Positions 8,469 through 17,436 of a stretch of 64,000 nucleotides of DNA are shown piece by piece. This DNA is from Cycloclasticus sp. (GTDB taxonomy: Bacteria > Pseudomonadota > Gammaproteobacteria > Methylococcales > Cycloclasticaceae). A program made the position numbers and the translations under genes. Positions within the stretch are counted from its first letter, which is position 1, and every line of letters begins with the position of its first letter. The notes below the pieces were generated by a model. The model was not told where the DNA came from. It did no database searches and worked only from the letters and a program-made list of their open reading frames with translations. Location: NCBI GenBank assembly GCA_040743155.1, contig JBFLJU010000001.1, forward strand, positions 620,001 through 684,000, given 5' to 3'.

Positions 8469-9530
8469 ATGAAAATTAGTGATCTGATAAGTATGCCTCT
8501 TAGGCGGAAAGGCGTACTTTCTTTGGCGTTGTTGATGTTATGTAATGTGACCGCTGTTTTTGGTGCGCAGTTGGATGTGTTTGGCACGGTGAGCATGCAG
8601 CTTGAGCATGTGTCGCCAGGTAAAAGTAATACAAAAAACTACACGGCTCTGCGGGATATTTATACAAGAGTGGCATTACAGTTCACTCATGATTTAAATG
8701 AGGACCTACAGTTTCTGGCGTTGCTAGAAATGCCATTTGATACCGTAAATCTAGAGGTGCAGCATGCGTGGGATCAAAAAGAGGATATTATCGACAATAA
8801 TGAAAGGATCGCGAAGCTGCAGCTCAGTTCGTCTAGGTATGGAGCAGTGTCTGTTGGTAAAGGCTGGGTGCCTTATTACTTTGCAGTTTCTGCAGCAGTT
8901 GATCGCTTTAGTTCTTACTATTCTGGATACTCAACGTATTCTACTTTGCGCCAAGATGAACTGTTTATCTACTCAAGCCCGAACTTTAATGGGTTTAAAT
9001 TTAATTTAGCTCGAGCACATAAAAATGGTGACCGTGAAGAGAATGGCTCTTTTGATGATCGTGATCAAATAACAATTTCTTATGCCAATTCTGAAGTGAC
9101 GGCAGGCTTAGCAATTGAGGATATTGGTGGCGAAAATAATCGGCGAATTTTTGGTGCCTCAGTCTCTCGCCAAATGGGTGGTTTTTACGTGGGGGCTAAG
9201 TACGAAGAGCAACAAAGTGACATTACGGACAAAACTGTATTTGGTTACGATGGCTCTAAAGCCGTTAACTTTTATGCGGAATATGCATGGGGTGATCATA
9301 AAGTTAAAGGCCTTGTGGCAAAGATCGATGGTTTCGGTGAAGATGTTTTTCACCTAGGTTATGATTACTATATTAACCCTAATTTGAAGTTGTTTACCGA
9401 GTACTTTAGTGAAGAAAAGGGTGCGGCCATCTCAACAAAAAAAGGTGGTTTTCGTGACACTTATTTTGCTGATGGAGGAAGTGCCTTCCTCGTAGGTTTT
9501 AATTATAGTTTCGAGAAGAATTTATTTTAA
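8469..9530 (+). CDS. Gram-negative porin
   Basis: A general-porin-like outer-membrane protein, probably a 16-strand trimeric barrel. Seen: signal peptide (MKISDL...LALLMLCNVTAVFGA) cleaved before 'QLDVFGTVSMQLEH'; alternating beta-strand pattern; 'SSRYGAVSVGKGW', the usual start of strands leading to the constriction loop; tyrosine-rich loop-3-like stretch 'RFSSYYSGYSTYSTLRQDELFIYSSPNFNGF'; C-terminal strand ending in Phe. 353 residues is normal. AAAGGGGAA precedes the ATG. It is transcribed separately from the hydrolase gene but lies in the same catabolic neighbourhood, so aromatic or organic-acid uptake is possible. Confidence 0.88.
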   Translation: MKISDLISMPLRRKGVLSLALLMLCNVTAVFGAQLDVFGTVSMQLEHVSPGKSNTKNYTALRDIYTRVALQFTHDLNEDLQFLALLEMPFDTVNLEVQHAWDQKEDIIDNNERIAKLQLSSSRYGAVSVGKGWVPYYFAVSAAVDRFSSYYSGYSTYSTLRQDELFIYSSPNFNGFKFNLARAHKNGDREENGSFDDRDQITISYANSEVTAGLAIEDIGGENNRRIFGASVSRQMGGFYVGAKYEEQQSDITDKTVFGYDGSKAVNFYAEYAWGDHKVKGLVAKIDGFGEDVFHLGYDYYINPNLKLFTEYFSEEKGAAISTKKGGFRDTYFADGGSAFLVGFNYSFEKNLF

Positions 9531-9750
9531 TAAGCGCTCAATAGCGAGATAACAGTCAAGCTTTATACTGGTAGCTTATCGATTCTAGGCACCTGAGCAC
9601 ATAATTACTGCGTACATTTCAGGCATAAAAAAGCAGGTGGCTTTACTCTAGCCTGTTAACAAAGAACTCCGCAAAGAGCAGGGTTTGTTTAATTGTATCT
9701 GTGGGTGTATATTCAAGGTTCAGGGTGTAACAAGCTGAAGGTATTTAACG

Positions 9751-11103
9751 ATGAAGCTTTACCTTATGCTGTGTATTATTGGACTCGTCATGGCAGTGAC
9801 GCCTGCTTGGGGTGGCGTTCATTCGCCTAAACAGGTGCTTATACTCGAGATAGATGGCGTTATAGGACCTGCAACGGTTGATTATTTCGAGCACGCATTG
9901 GCGCAGGCCCATCAAGCTAACTCAGAATTCGTTCTATTAACGCTAGATACGCCCGGTGGTTTGGGTTTGTCGATGCGCGAAATCATCAAAAAAATCATCG
10001 CTTCACCGGTTCCAGTCATTACCTATGTTAGCCCGAGTGGCTCTCGTGCAGCCAGTGCGGGCACTTATATACTTTATGCCAGCCATATAGCGGCAATGGC
10101 TCCAGCCACCAACCTTGGGGCTGCTACCCCAGTACAGTTGATACCGTCAACTAGCCCTGATAAAGGCAAGCCCTCATCTGAAAAAGAACAAGCTCGTGAA
10201 CCGCAAGACGCCATGGGGAAAAAAGTGCTGAATGATGCCGTGGCGTATATTCGAGGACTCGCTAAATTGAGGGGCCGCAATGAACAATGGGCTGAAAAAG
10301 CAGTAAGAGAAGGGGTTAGTTTGCCCGCTAAGGATGCATTGGAACAAAATGTTATCGATATATTAGCAATAGATCAGTCTGATTTGTTTCGGCAATTAGA
10401 TGGCTTAAAAGTCACTGTATTAGGCGCGGAAAAAACGCTCAATACGACAACCTTGGTGGTGAGAAAGTTACCACCTAATTGGCGTAATAAATTACTGGGA
10501 GTCATTAGCAATCCTAATGTTGCGTACATTTTGATGCTGATTGGTATTTATGGTCTGATTTTTGAGTTTGCCAATCCCGGTGCAATTGTGCCCGGCACGG
10601 TTGGGTCTATCTGCCTGTTGCTTGCATTGTTCGCCTTTCAAGTTTTGCCGATGAACTATGCCGGCTTAGTGTTGATTTTGCTTGGAATAGGGTTAATGAC
10701 CGCGGAAGCTTTTCAGCCGAGTTTCGGCGTCTTGGGTTTGGGCGGTGTCATCGCGTTTGTTATAGGCTCGGTCATTTTAATTGATACTGATATATTGCCA
10801 GGGTATGGCATTAATTTAGGCTTGATTGCCGGTTTTACGGCTTCATCAGTCATCTTTTTTGTGGTGGCGTTTGGCTTGGTTTTTAAAGCTCGGCGTCAGC
10901 CCATCGTTTCTGGGCAAGAAGAAATGCTAGGCGCTGTATGTGTGGTTGTAGATGCATTTGAGCGCCAAGGGCGGGTTCGTGTGCATAGTGAAGTTTGGAA
11001 TGCGCGCAGCAAAATACCGATGAAAAAAGGTGAAACAGCAAGAGTGTTTGCAATTAATGGTTTGGTTTTAGATATTGAGCCTGAGGGTTCAAAGGAGAGT
11101 TAG
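9751..11103 (+). CDS. NfeD-family membrane-bound serine protease
   Basis: Full-length NfeD (STOPP/PH1510 type), a ClpP-like periplasmic protease domain fused to membrane helices and a C-terminal OB-fold NfeD domain; the partner is a stomatin-like protein. Seen: signal peptide (residues 1-22); '[15 protein letters not shown]'; catalytic Ser102 in 'AASAGTYIL'; a candidate catalytic Lys in '[16 protein letters not shown]'; about five membrane helices between 255 and 380; the OB domain from about 390 ending 'NGLVLDIEP'. 450 residues is normal for the long form. The slipin gene follows immediately, the usual nfeD-slipin operon for membrane quality control. Confidence 0.93.
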   Translation: MKLYLMLCIIGLVMAVTPAWGGVHSPKQVLILEIDGVIGPATVDYFEHALAQAHQANSEFVLLTLDTPGGLGLSMREIIKKIIASPVPVITYVSPSGSRAASAGTYILYASHIAAMAPATNLGAATPVQLIPSTSPDKGKPSSEKEQAREPQDAMGKKVLNDAVAYIRGLAKLRGRNEQWAEKAVREGVSLPAKDALEQNVIDILAIDQSDLFRQLDGLKVTVLGAEKTLNTTTLVVRKLPPNWRNKLLGVISNPNVAYILMLIGIYGLIFEFANPGAIVPGTVGSICLLLALFAFQVLPMNYAGLVLILLGIGLMTAEAFQPSFGVLGLGGVIAFVIGSVILIDTDILPGYGINLGLIAGFTASSVIFFVVAFGLVFKARRQPIVSGQEEMLGAVCVVVDAFERQGRVRVHSEVWNARSKIPMKKGETARVFAINGLVLDIEPEGSKES

Positions 11104-11105
11104 TG

Positions 11106-11900
11106 ATGACGATTCAAGGACTAGATATAACATTTTCTTTTCTGTCCATACTTGGGCTAACGACACTTATTTTGATCTTCAGTGCGATAAGAATTTTACG
11201 TGAATACGAACGCGGCACGGTGTTTTTACTGGGGCGCTTTTATAAAGTGAAAGGCCCCGGGTTTATCATCATCATTCCGTTCTTACAACAAATGGTACGG
11301 GTTGATCTTCGCACCGTTGTGATGGATGTGCCGACTCAGGACGTTATCTCAAGAGACAATGTGTCGGTAAAAGTGAATGCGGTGGTTTACTTCCGAGTGA
11401 TTGACCCGAAAAAGGCCATTATTCAGGTGGAAAATTTCTACAATGCGACCAGTCAATTGGCTCAAACAACCTTGCGTTCTGTCTTGGGGCAACACGAGCT
11501 GGACGAAATGTTAGCGGAACGAGAGAAACTCAATATTGATATTCAGACCTTACTTGATGGACAGACGGATGCTTGGGGAATCAAGGTGGCGAATGTGGAA
11601 ATTAAGCACGTTGATATTGATGAAAGTATGATTCGAGCCATTGCGCAACAAGCAGAAGCAGAGCGAGCACGGCGTGCCAAAGTCATTCATGCAGCCGGTG
11701 AATTGCAAGCGTCAGAAAAATTACTGGCCGCTGCTAAGGTGTTGGCCGAGCAGCCACAAGCGATACAATTACGTTACTTGCAAACATTGACCGAAATCGC
11801 GGGTGAAAAGTCCTCCACGATTGTGTTCCCTATGCCGTTTGATTTTCTGAGTACATTAGCGAAAACAAGCAAAGACGATACAAAGGATGACAGTCAGTAA
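11106..11900 (+). CDS. Slipin (stomatin/prohibitin-family, SPFH domain)
   Basis: Membrane-anchored SPFH protein and partner of NfeD. Seen: one N-terminal hydrophobic segment (residues 9-30), then the SPFH core with '[13 protein letters not shown]', '[22 protein letters not shown]' and '[16 protein letters not shown]'; a C-terminal coiled coil '[22 protein letters not shown]' followed by 'LRYLQTL'. 264 residues fits slipins. A GTG at 11103 overlaps the upstream stop, but the ATG at 11106 is better placed after AAGGAG. The two genes are translationally coupled. Confidence 0.93.
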   Translation: MTIQGLDITFSFLSILGLTTLILIFSAIRILREYERGTVFLLGRFYKVKGPGFIIIIPFLQQMVRVDLRTVVMDVPTQDVISRDNVSVKVNAVVYFRVIDPKKAIIQVENFYNATSQLAQTTLRSVLGQHELDEMLAEREKLNIDIQTLLDGQTDAWGIKVANVEIKHVDIDESMIRAIAQQAEAERARRAKVIHAAGELQASEKLLAAAKVLAEQPQAIQLRYLQTLTEIAGEKSSTIVFPMPFDFLSTLAKTSKDDTKDDSQ

Positions 11901-11916
11901 AATAAACGTGCGGTTA

Positions 11917-14900
11917 TCAATCAGGCGTGTCATCTAACATCAATAAAGAGGTGCTGCCGCCGATGGCGGCGGTGTTTTCTGATACGGTTATTTCATTGGC
12001 AAATCGATGCAGGTAATGCGGGCCACCAGCCTTTGGCCCGGTGCCGGATAAACCGCACCCCCCAAAAGGTTGTGCGCCGACAACCGCACCAACCATATCG
12101 CGGTTGATGTAGATATTACCAACATTAACGTGCTGGCAAATGTGATCAATAGTTGTTTGTATTCGGCTATGGATGCCGAGGGTTAACCCGTATCCAGTTA
12201 GATTAATAGATTCGATTAATTGATCTAGGTTTTCGTGACGGTAGCGAATAACGTGCAGGATAGGGCCAAAAACTTCACCGCGTAATTGTTGCATGTTTTC
12301 TAGTTCGCACAGCGTGGGTGGGAAAAAATTGCCGTGGGCTGTCGTTGTCGGTAGTGATAGTTGAAATATTGGCGCTTGAATTGACCTTAGATAGTCAATA
12401 TGGCGATGCAATTTTTCACAGGCTTGAGCATTAATAACGGGCCCTATATCGGTCGCTTCATCGGCTGGGTTGCCGATGCTGAGTTGCTGCATCGCCCCCT
12501 TCAATAATTTAAGCGTATCCTCGGCAATTTCTTCGGCTAAACAAAGAACTCGTAAAGCGGAACAGCGTTGTCCTGCGCTATTAAACGCCGAGCGAATTAC
12601 GTCTTTTACCAGCTGTTCAGGTAACGCACTGCTGTCTGCAATCATGACATTTTGCCCGCCCGTTTCTGCAACCATGCTGGCTATCGCTGCATCGCGGGCT
12701 GCAAGGCGTTGATTAATCTGCTGAGCCGCTGTGGTTGAGCCGGTAAAGGCAACCCCGCTAATGCGTGTGTCGGATGTTAGTAAGGCACCCAGTTGTTCGC
12801 TTGGTCCGGTTAAAAACTGCAGTACATCTCTTGGAACGCCGGCTTGGTGCAGGTACTTTATAATCTGCATGCCACAAAGCGGTGTAGCAGAGGCCGGTTT
12901 TGCAATAACGCTATTTCCAGCAAGCAAGGCTGCTGCTATCTGGCCAGTAAAGATGGCAAGTGGGAAATTCCATGGGCTGATGCAAACGAAAACCCCGCGT
13001 CCTTGCCACAGTCCTTGGTTTTGCTCACCGACGACGCCCTGAAAGTTTTGTTTTGCATTGCATAACTGGCGTGCCTGTTGGGCGTAATAACGGCAAAAAT
13101 CAATCGCTTCGCGCACTTCAGCCTGAGCATCACGCAGGCACCGACCCGCTTCATGAATGCAAAGGTGTATCAAGCTGTGTTGATGTGTATCGAGTAGTTC
13201 TGCGGCCAATTCAAGAATCTGTGCGCGCTTATCAACAGCGGTTTGCGACCAAGCGGTTTGTGCACGAACCGCATCTTCAATAACATCGCCAATTATTGCA
13301 GGTGGGGTGTTGAATACCTTGCCAATGAGCGTGTGGCGATCGGCAGGGCTAATTATGTCATGCGCTTGTTCTTGCGCTTGTTGATGGCGGTGTACGACAG
13401 GTTCTGCGAAATAGTTGATTGTCGCTGCATGACATACTTGTCGCTGTGTGTCGTTTAATTCGCTTGGGCTGTCAACATTGATGCCGTTGGAATTCTTTCG
13501 GTCAGAGTAAATCTGAGCCGGCAAAGGGATAGCGGGGTGAGGGGAGAAGCTAACGCGTTTGATCGCTTCGAATGGGTCAGCGAGGAGTGTTTCTATCGCT
13601 ATTTTGGGGTCACCAGCTTGATAAACAAACGACGTGTTAGCGCCGTTTTCGAGCATTCGGCGTACCAGATAGGGCAGTAAGTCGCTCTGACGGCCCACTG
13701 GAACATAGACACAGCAGCTTTTAGGTTGCTTCGCCAAGGCGCGGTATGCAGCATATATACTCTCTCCCATGCCGTACAGTCGCTGGAATTCATAAGGCTG
13801 GTGACCGTTGGCCAGTTGTTGAATGCTGGCAATGGTGAGTGCGTTATGCGTGGCAAATTGAGGGAAGAAAGCTTGTGTATTAGCCAGTAGATATCGTGCG
13901 CAAGCGAGGTAGGAAACATCGGTCGCCTGTTTTCGCGTAAACACGGGATAGCCAGATAGGCCTTGAGCTTGCGCTCGTTTTATTTCGGTATCCCAGTAGG
14001 CACCTTTTACCAACCTAACAGGGATGAGCTTGGCTTGTGAACTGGCTAATTGTTGTAGCCAATGCAGCACTGGCAAGGCGCGTTTTTGATAGGCTTGTAC
14101 CGCTACGCCAAGTCCGTTCCAGTTTTTTAACGCGGGCTGGCTGAAGACTGTTTGGAAGCAATCCAGTAATAATTCGAGCCTTGAGGCTTCTTCAGCATCT
14201 ATAGTGAGGCCGATATTAAATTGTTTCGCTAGCTGCGCCAATTCAATGAGTTTGGGGGTTAATTCCTGTTGTACGCGCACACGTTGGGCGGACTCAAAAC
14301 GTGGGTGCAAGGCGGACAGCTTGATCGATATACTGTGTGTTGGCGCGTTTGGATGTTGTGTTTTGAGCTCGCCTAATTGCAATAACGCTGAGCGATAGCG
14401 CGTTAGATAATGCTCCGCGTTGGTGGCGGTTAATGCCGCTTCGCCCAACATATCATAGGAGTAAGCGTTGTCAGCTGTATTAAGTTGTGTACAGGTTTGC
14501 ACGGCCTCGTTGAGGGTCTCGCCGGCGACAAATTGGCTGCCCAGTATTTGCATTGCTTGTTGCATGGCTTTGCGTATTAACGGTTCGCCCAACTGATTGA
14601 GTATTCCTTTTAAGAAATGACCGTTTCTTAGTTGTTCCTCGTCACTGGGTTTTACGAGGCGACCGGTGAGCAATAAGCCCCAAGCGGAGGCGTTAACCAG
14701 CAGCGATGGGCTGTGCCCAATATGGCTTTCCCAGTCAGGCGCACTCAGTTTGTCGCGGATTAAACGCGATTGTGTGGCGCTGTCTGGGATGCGTAATAGA
14801 GCTTCCGCCAAACACATCAGGACAATTCCTTCATCGGATGATAAGGAAAACTCATTCATGAAATTAGTCAGCAGTGGGGCGGTTTTCAGTTTTCGGCTGT

Positions 14901-15060
14901 GCGTCAGTAGTTGATGCGCTTGCTGTTGGCTTTTTGTGTGTTGCAAGCCGTCACAGTAAGCCGACAAGGTGGTTAGTAATTCAGCTTCATCCGCTAGGTA
15001 AGCCGCATCAATCGCTGCGCGTAGTGCCTGCTCGCTAGCTGTGTCTGGTGGCTTGCCCAT
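11917..15060 (-). CDS. putA: Bifunctional proline dehydrogenase / P5C dehydrogenase PutA
   Basis: Oxidises proline to glutamate in two steps: an FAD proline dehydrogenase makes pyrroline-5-carboxylate, and the NAD-dependent aldehyde dehydrogenase domain finishes. Seen: the barrel domain with 'YSYDMLGEAALT' near 205, 'SIKLSALHPRF' and 'VRLVKGAYWD'; the ALDH domain with 'SPWNFPLAIFTGQIAAAL', catalytic Glu in 'VAETGGQNVM' and catalytic Cys in 'FNSAGQRCSALRVL'. About 1047 residues: the short PutA type without the N-terminal ribbon-helix-helix repressor domain, so it should not autoregulate. ATG at 15060 was chosen because AAGGA lies 7 bases upstream; a GTG 18 bases earlier is less likely. Confidence 0.95.
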   Translation of the reverse strand: MGKPPDTASEQALRAAIDAAYLADEAELLTTLSAYCDGLQHTKSQQQAHQLLTHSRKLKTAPLLTNFMNEFSLSSDEGIVLMCLAEALLRIPDSATQSRLIRDKLSAPDWESHIGHSPSLLVNASAWGLLLTGRLVKPSDEEQLRNGHFLKGILNQLGEPLIRKAMQQAMQILGSQFVAGETLNEAVQTCTQLNTADNAYSYDMLGEAALTATNAEHYLTRYRSALLQLGELKTQHPNAPTHSISIKLSALHPRFESAQRVRVQQELTPKLIELAQLAKQFNIGLTIDAEEASRLELLLDCFQTVFSQPALKNWNGLGVAVQAYQKRALPVLHWLQQLASSQAKLIPVRLVKGAYWDTEIKRAQAQGLSGYPVFTRKQATDVSYLACARYLLANTQAFFPQFATHNALTIASIQQLANGHQPYEFQRLYGMGESIYAAYRALAKQPKSCCVYVPVGRQSDLLPYLVRRMLENGANTSFVYQAGDPKIAIETLLADPFEAIKRVSFSPHPAIPLPAQIYSDRKNSNGINVDSPSELNDTQRQVCHAATINYFAEPVVHRHQQAQEQAHDIISPADRHTLIGKVFNTPPAIIGDVIEDAVRAQTAWSQTAVDKRAQILELAAELLDTHQHSLIHLCIHEAGRCLRDAQAEVREAIDFCRYYAQQARQLCNAKQNFQGVVGEQNQGLWQGRGVFVCISPWNFPLAIFTGQIAAALLAGNSVIAKPASATPLCGMQIIKYLHQAGVPRDVLQFLTGPSEQLGALLTSDTRISGVAFTGSTTAAQQINQRLAARDAAIASMVAETGGQNVMIADSSALPEQLVKDVIRSAFNSAGQRCSALRVLCLAEEIAEDTLKLLKGAMQQLSIGNPADEATDIGPVINAQACEKLHRHIDYLRSIQAPIFQLSLPTTTAHGNFFPPTLCELENMQQLRGEVFGPILHVIRYRHENLDQLIESINLTGYGLTLGIHSRIQTTIDHICQHVNVGNIYINRDMVGAVVGAQPFGGCGLSGTGPKAGGPHYLHRFANEITVSENTAAIGGSTSLLMLDDTPD

Positions 15061-15167
15061 GTCCGTTTCCTTGACCACTGTTTACTCTATAGAGTATAGG
15101 GGAGAAGGGTGCGAGTTGTTTGCAAAATAGCCTTATAAACGTTGCTTGATGTGAGTTGATGAGGGCT

Positions 15168-15551
15168 TCAAGACGCGTTAACCCACGTCGACGCGTCGTC
15201 TAAATTGTCGAAATACTCTACGTTAGCCGGTATAAAACACGCCCTAACTTTCGTGAAAATTTCTAGCCAGAGCGTGTTTCCGTAAATGGCGATTTTATTA
15301 AGTTCATCGGCGTGCTCAAGACCCAGTTTAAGGTCATCCAGTGTGGCTCGTAATTCCCAACCTTTAAAGGCACTGCCATCAAAAAGAACGTTTAGCTCGG
15401 GGCTTTTTACATTGTCTAGTTCAGAATCAAGTATGGAGGTGATTTTTTCGTAGTCTTTATGAGTGAGTTTACCGGTGGCTTTTAGGTGAATAAAAAAAGC
15501 ATGGTCTGTCCTTTCAATATCCATAGAAAAACCGTGTTTGGCGCATTTCAT
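15168..15551 (-). CDS. SpoIIAA-like (STAS-fold) protein
   Basis: A small soluble STAS-like protein of the SpoIIAA-like family; the family's function is unclear and some members are linked to membrane lipid binding. Seen: 'FFIHLKATGKLTHKDYEKITSILD' near residue 19, then 'NVLFDGSAFKGWELRATLDDLKLGLEH' and 'IAIYGNTLWLEIFTKV', the conserved blocks of the family; no phosphorylatable Ser-containing STAS motif. 127 residues is typical. GGAGG sits 8 bases before the ATG. It is a single gene between putA and a divergent DUF998 gene. Confidence 0.8.
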   Translation of the reverse strand: MKCAKHGFSMDIERTDHAFFIHLKATGKLTHKDYEKITSILDSELDNVKSPELNVLFDGSAFKGWELRATLDDLKLGLEHADELNKIAIYGNTLWLEIFTKVRACFIPANVEYFDNLDDASTWVNAS

Positions 15552-15723
15552 AGGACGTCCTCCAGAGCTGACTAACTGTCTATCTTCGATTCTATGGGTG
15601 GCATAAGGTTCCCTTGCTGTCGCTTGTTTTTTGGCTGGTTAATCGTGTGTGGCGTTGCTAAACTGTTAAAGGCTAGTTTTGAATGGACACAATTGAAAAC
15701 CGCAGATCGATACGTTTGCTTTT

Positions 15724-16323
15724 ATGATAAAACGATTAAATCTAATTGCTTTCTTTAACGCGCTGCTTTTTACCATGAGCGTTGTTATTACCCACCTGCT
15801 AAAGACCGAGTTGAATTGGATTAATCACACCTTGAGCCAATATGCGCTTGGTGAGCATGGCTTAATCATCACCGTTGGTTTTTATTGCATTGGGTTTACT
15901 CAGGTATTGCTGGCGACAAGTTTTATGATTTTCAATCAAGCGGCGGCAAGCAGGGGGGCGTTGTTATTGTTTGCGGCAGGTCTTGGGGTTTTTGTTGTCG
16001 CCTTATTCCCTACGCAACCGCCATCTGCCGACATGCTGACACGGTTGCCCCATATTGCTGGGGCCAGTGCGCATTTTCTGTTGTTTCCATTGGCTGTATT
16101 GGCGCTAACACCAAGCTTAGATGCGGGACGTTTGAAAAGTTTTTCATTTATGGTGGGTTATGTCACCTTGATTTTTTTCATCGTATTGTTGGCGTTGTTT
16201 GTAATGAAACCAATAATCGATACTCCATTTTTCGGGTTGTTTGAGAAGGTTAATATCCTCATTATAAATATCTGGTTGCTCGTGTTTTCTTACGATAGCA
16301 ATTGGTATTTATCAAAAGAGTAA
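15724..16323 (+). CDS. DUF998-type integral membrane protein
   Basis: Six hydrophobic segments can be seen across 199 residues (about 6-25, 47-69, 80-95, 110-128, 142-162, 170-190). The family-like pieces are 'INHTLSQYALGEHG' after the first helix and 'FPTQPPSADMLTRLPHIAGASAHFLLFPLAVLAL'. DUF998 has no established function. The gene stands alone and has no strong ribosome binding site. Confidence 0.7.
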   Translation: MIKRLNLIAFFNALLFTMSVVITHLLKTELNWINHTLSQYALGEHGLIITVGFYCIGFTQVLLATSFMIFNQAAASRGALLLFAAGLGVFVVALFPTQPPSADMLTRLPHIAGASAHFLLFPLAVLALTPSLDAGRLKSFSFMVGYVTLIFFIVLLALFVMKPIIDTPFFGLFEKVNILIINIWLLVFSYDSNWYLSKE

Positions 16324-16747
16324 AAGGACTTTCAGGAAAGGTACATTTGTTAATGTGTCGAATGGATGACGTTCTAAGCAATAAATAATCAAATCTGCTG
16401 TTAGTTCACTTTATCAATTAAATAGAGTTTGCCCCTCACTGCACGGCGGTTTCAGTTCACGTGCCTCTAATCTAAAACGTAACGATAAGCCTAGGTTATT
16501 ATTGTCGTGTAGTGCTTGTTGGCGTCAACAATATAAATTAGGCAGCTTTCTCTGTTTTTAAGACCAAATAAGGAGTTTTAGCCGCATGATATTGGTATTA
16601 TTATGATGCTTTCAGCGTTATGATTGAAGTGTCCAGTTAGCACTGGTTGCCATGGGCGCTGGGTTTCAATTTATTGGCTGGCAAAGACGTGCTCGGTTTA
16701 CAAAAATGTAATGAAGTTTCTTTATTTAATTAATATAGGAGAGGGTC
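16324..16747. other. Non-coding stretch with no supported gene
   Basis: 424 bases. It holds only very short open stretches, one after an AGGAG (about 16569) with an ATG that meets a stop after six codons. AGGAGAGG just before 16748 serves the next gene. I see no hairpin terminator or RNA gene. It could contain decayed coding DNA. Confidence 0.5.
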
Positions 16748-17344
16748 ATGGGTTTTATTAAACGTATTTTGGCGAGTATTAAAGCAACAATTGCGACTGG
16801 GTTTATTCTCGCGGTTTTAATTGCGGCTTTTGGCTGGGAGTCCCGAGGCGGGTTTAACTTACTGGAAGTAACTGTTTGGTTACACGTGCTAGTGGGTATT
16901 ACTTGGATAGGCCTTCTTTATTATTTCAATTTTGTTCAAGTACCTGCCATGGCAGAAGCCTTAGCTGATGAAGGTGGCCCTGGCCCTGCAGCGATAGGCA
17001 AATATGTTGCGCCGCGTGCTTTACTTTGGTTTCGTATGTCGGCGGCCGTTACTTGGCTCACCGGGGTTAGTGCATTAGAGTCGACAGGCGTCGGTATTGC
17101 GAATGCGTTTACCTTTGCAAGCCCAGTTATTGGCTTGGGTGCTTGGCTAGGCACTATTATGCTGTTTAATGTGTGGGTGCTTATTTGGCCGAACCAGAAA
17201 AAGATATTGGGCATCGTTGAAGCGACCCCAGATGAAGTAGCTAAAGCAAAAGTAGTTGCATCAATGGCATCTAGAATCAATGTTTTACTCTCTATACCCA
17301 TGTTGTTATCAATGACTGCGTTTGCACACGGCAACCTTTTTTGA
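16748..17344 (+). CDS. PuuD-type membrane domain protein (urate hydroxylase N-terminal-like)
   Basis: The product resembles the membrane domain of the cytochrome-c-linked urate oxidase PuuD, without the C-terminal cytochrome c. Seen: about five helices; 'LEVTVWLHVLVGITWIGLLYYFNFVQVPAM' and 'VAPRALLWFRMSAAVTWLTG', with His and Arg residues placed as in the family; 'GAWLGTIMLFNVWVLIWPNQKKILG', the most conserved block. 198 residues is half of PuuD. GGAGAGGGTC precedes the ATG. No purine genes are nearby, so urate as substrate is doubtful; it may be a generic heme membrane protein. Confidence 0.75.
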   Translation: MGFIKRILASIKATIATGFILAVLIAAFGWESRGGFNLLEVTVWLHVLVGITWIGLLYYFNFVQVPAMAEALADEGGPGPAAIGKYVAPRALLWFRMSAAVTWLTGVSALESTGVGIANAFTFASPVIGLGAWLGTIMLFNVWVLIWPNQKKILGIVEATPDEVAKAKVVASMASRINVLLSIPMLLSMTAFAHGNLF

Positions 17345-17436
17345 ATTGATCAAAGGGTAGGCGGCGTTAATTAGGCAGCCAGAACGGTTCGATGCATTAT
17401 TTTGCTTGTCAGAATGAAGGGGTTTAGTTGCTAGGC

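Noticed and set aside
12470-15000. Many plus-strand open frames over putA
   Set aside because: All lie antisense to a continuous, well-conserved PutA reading frame.
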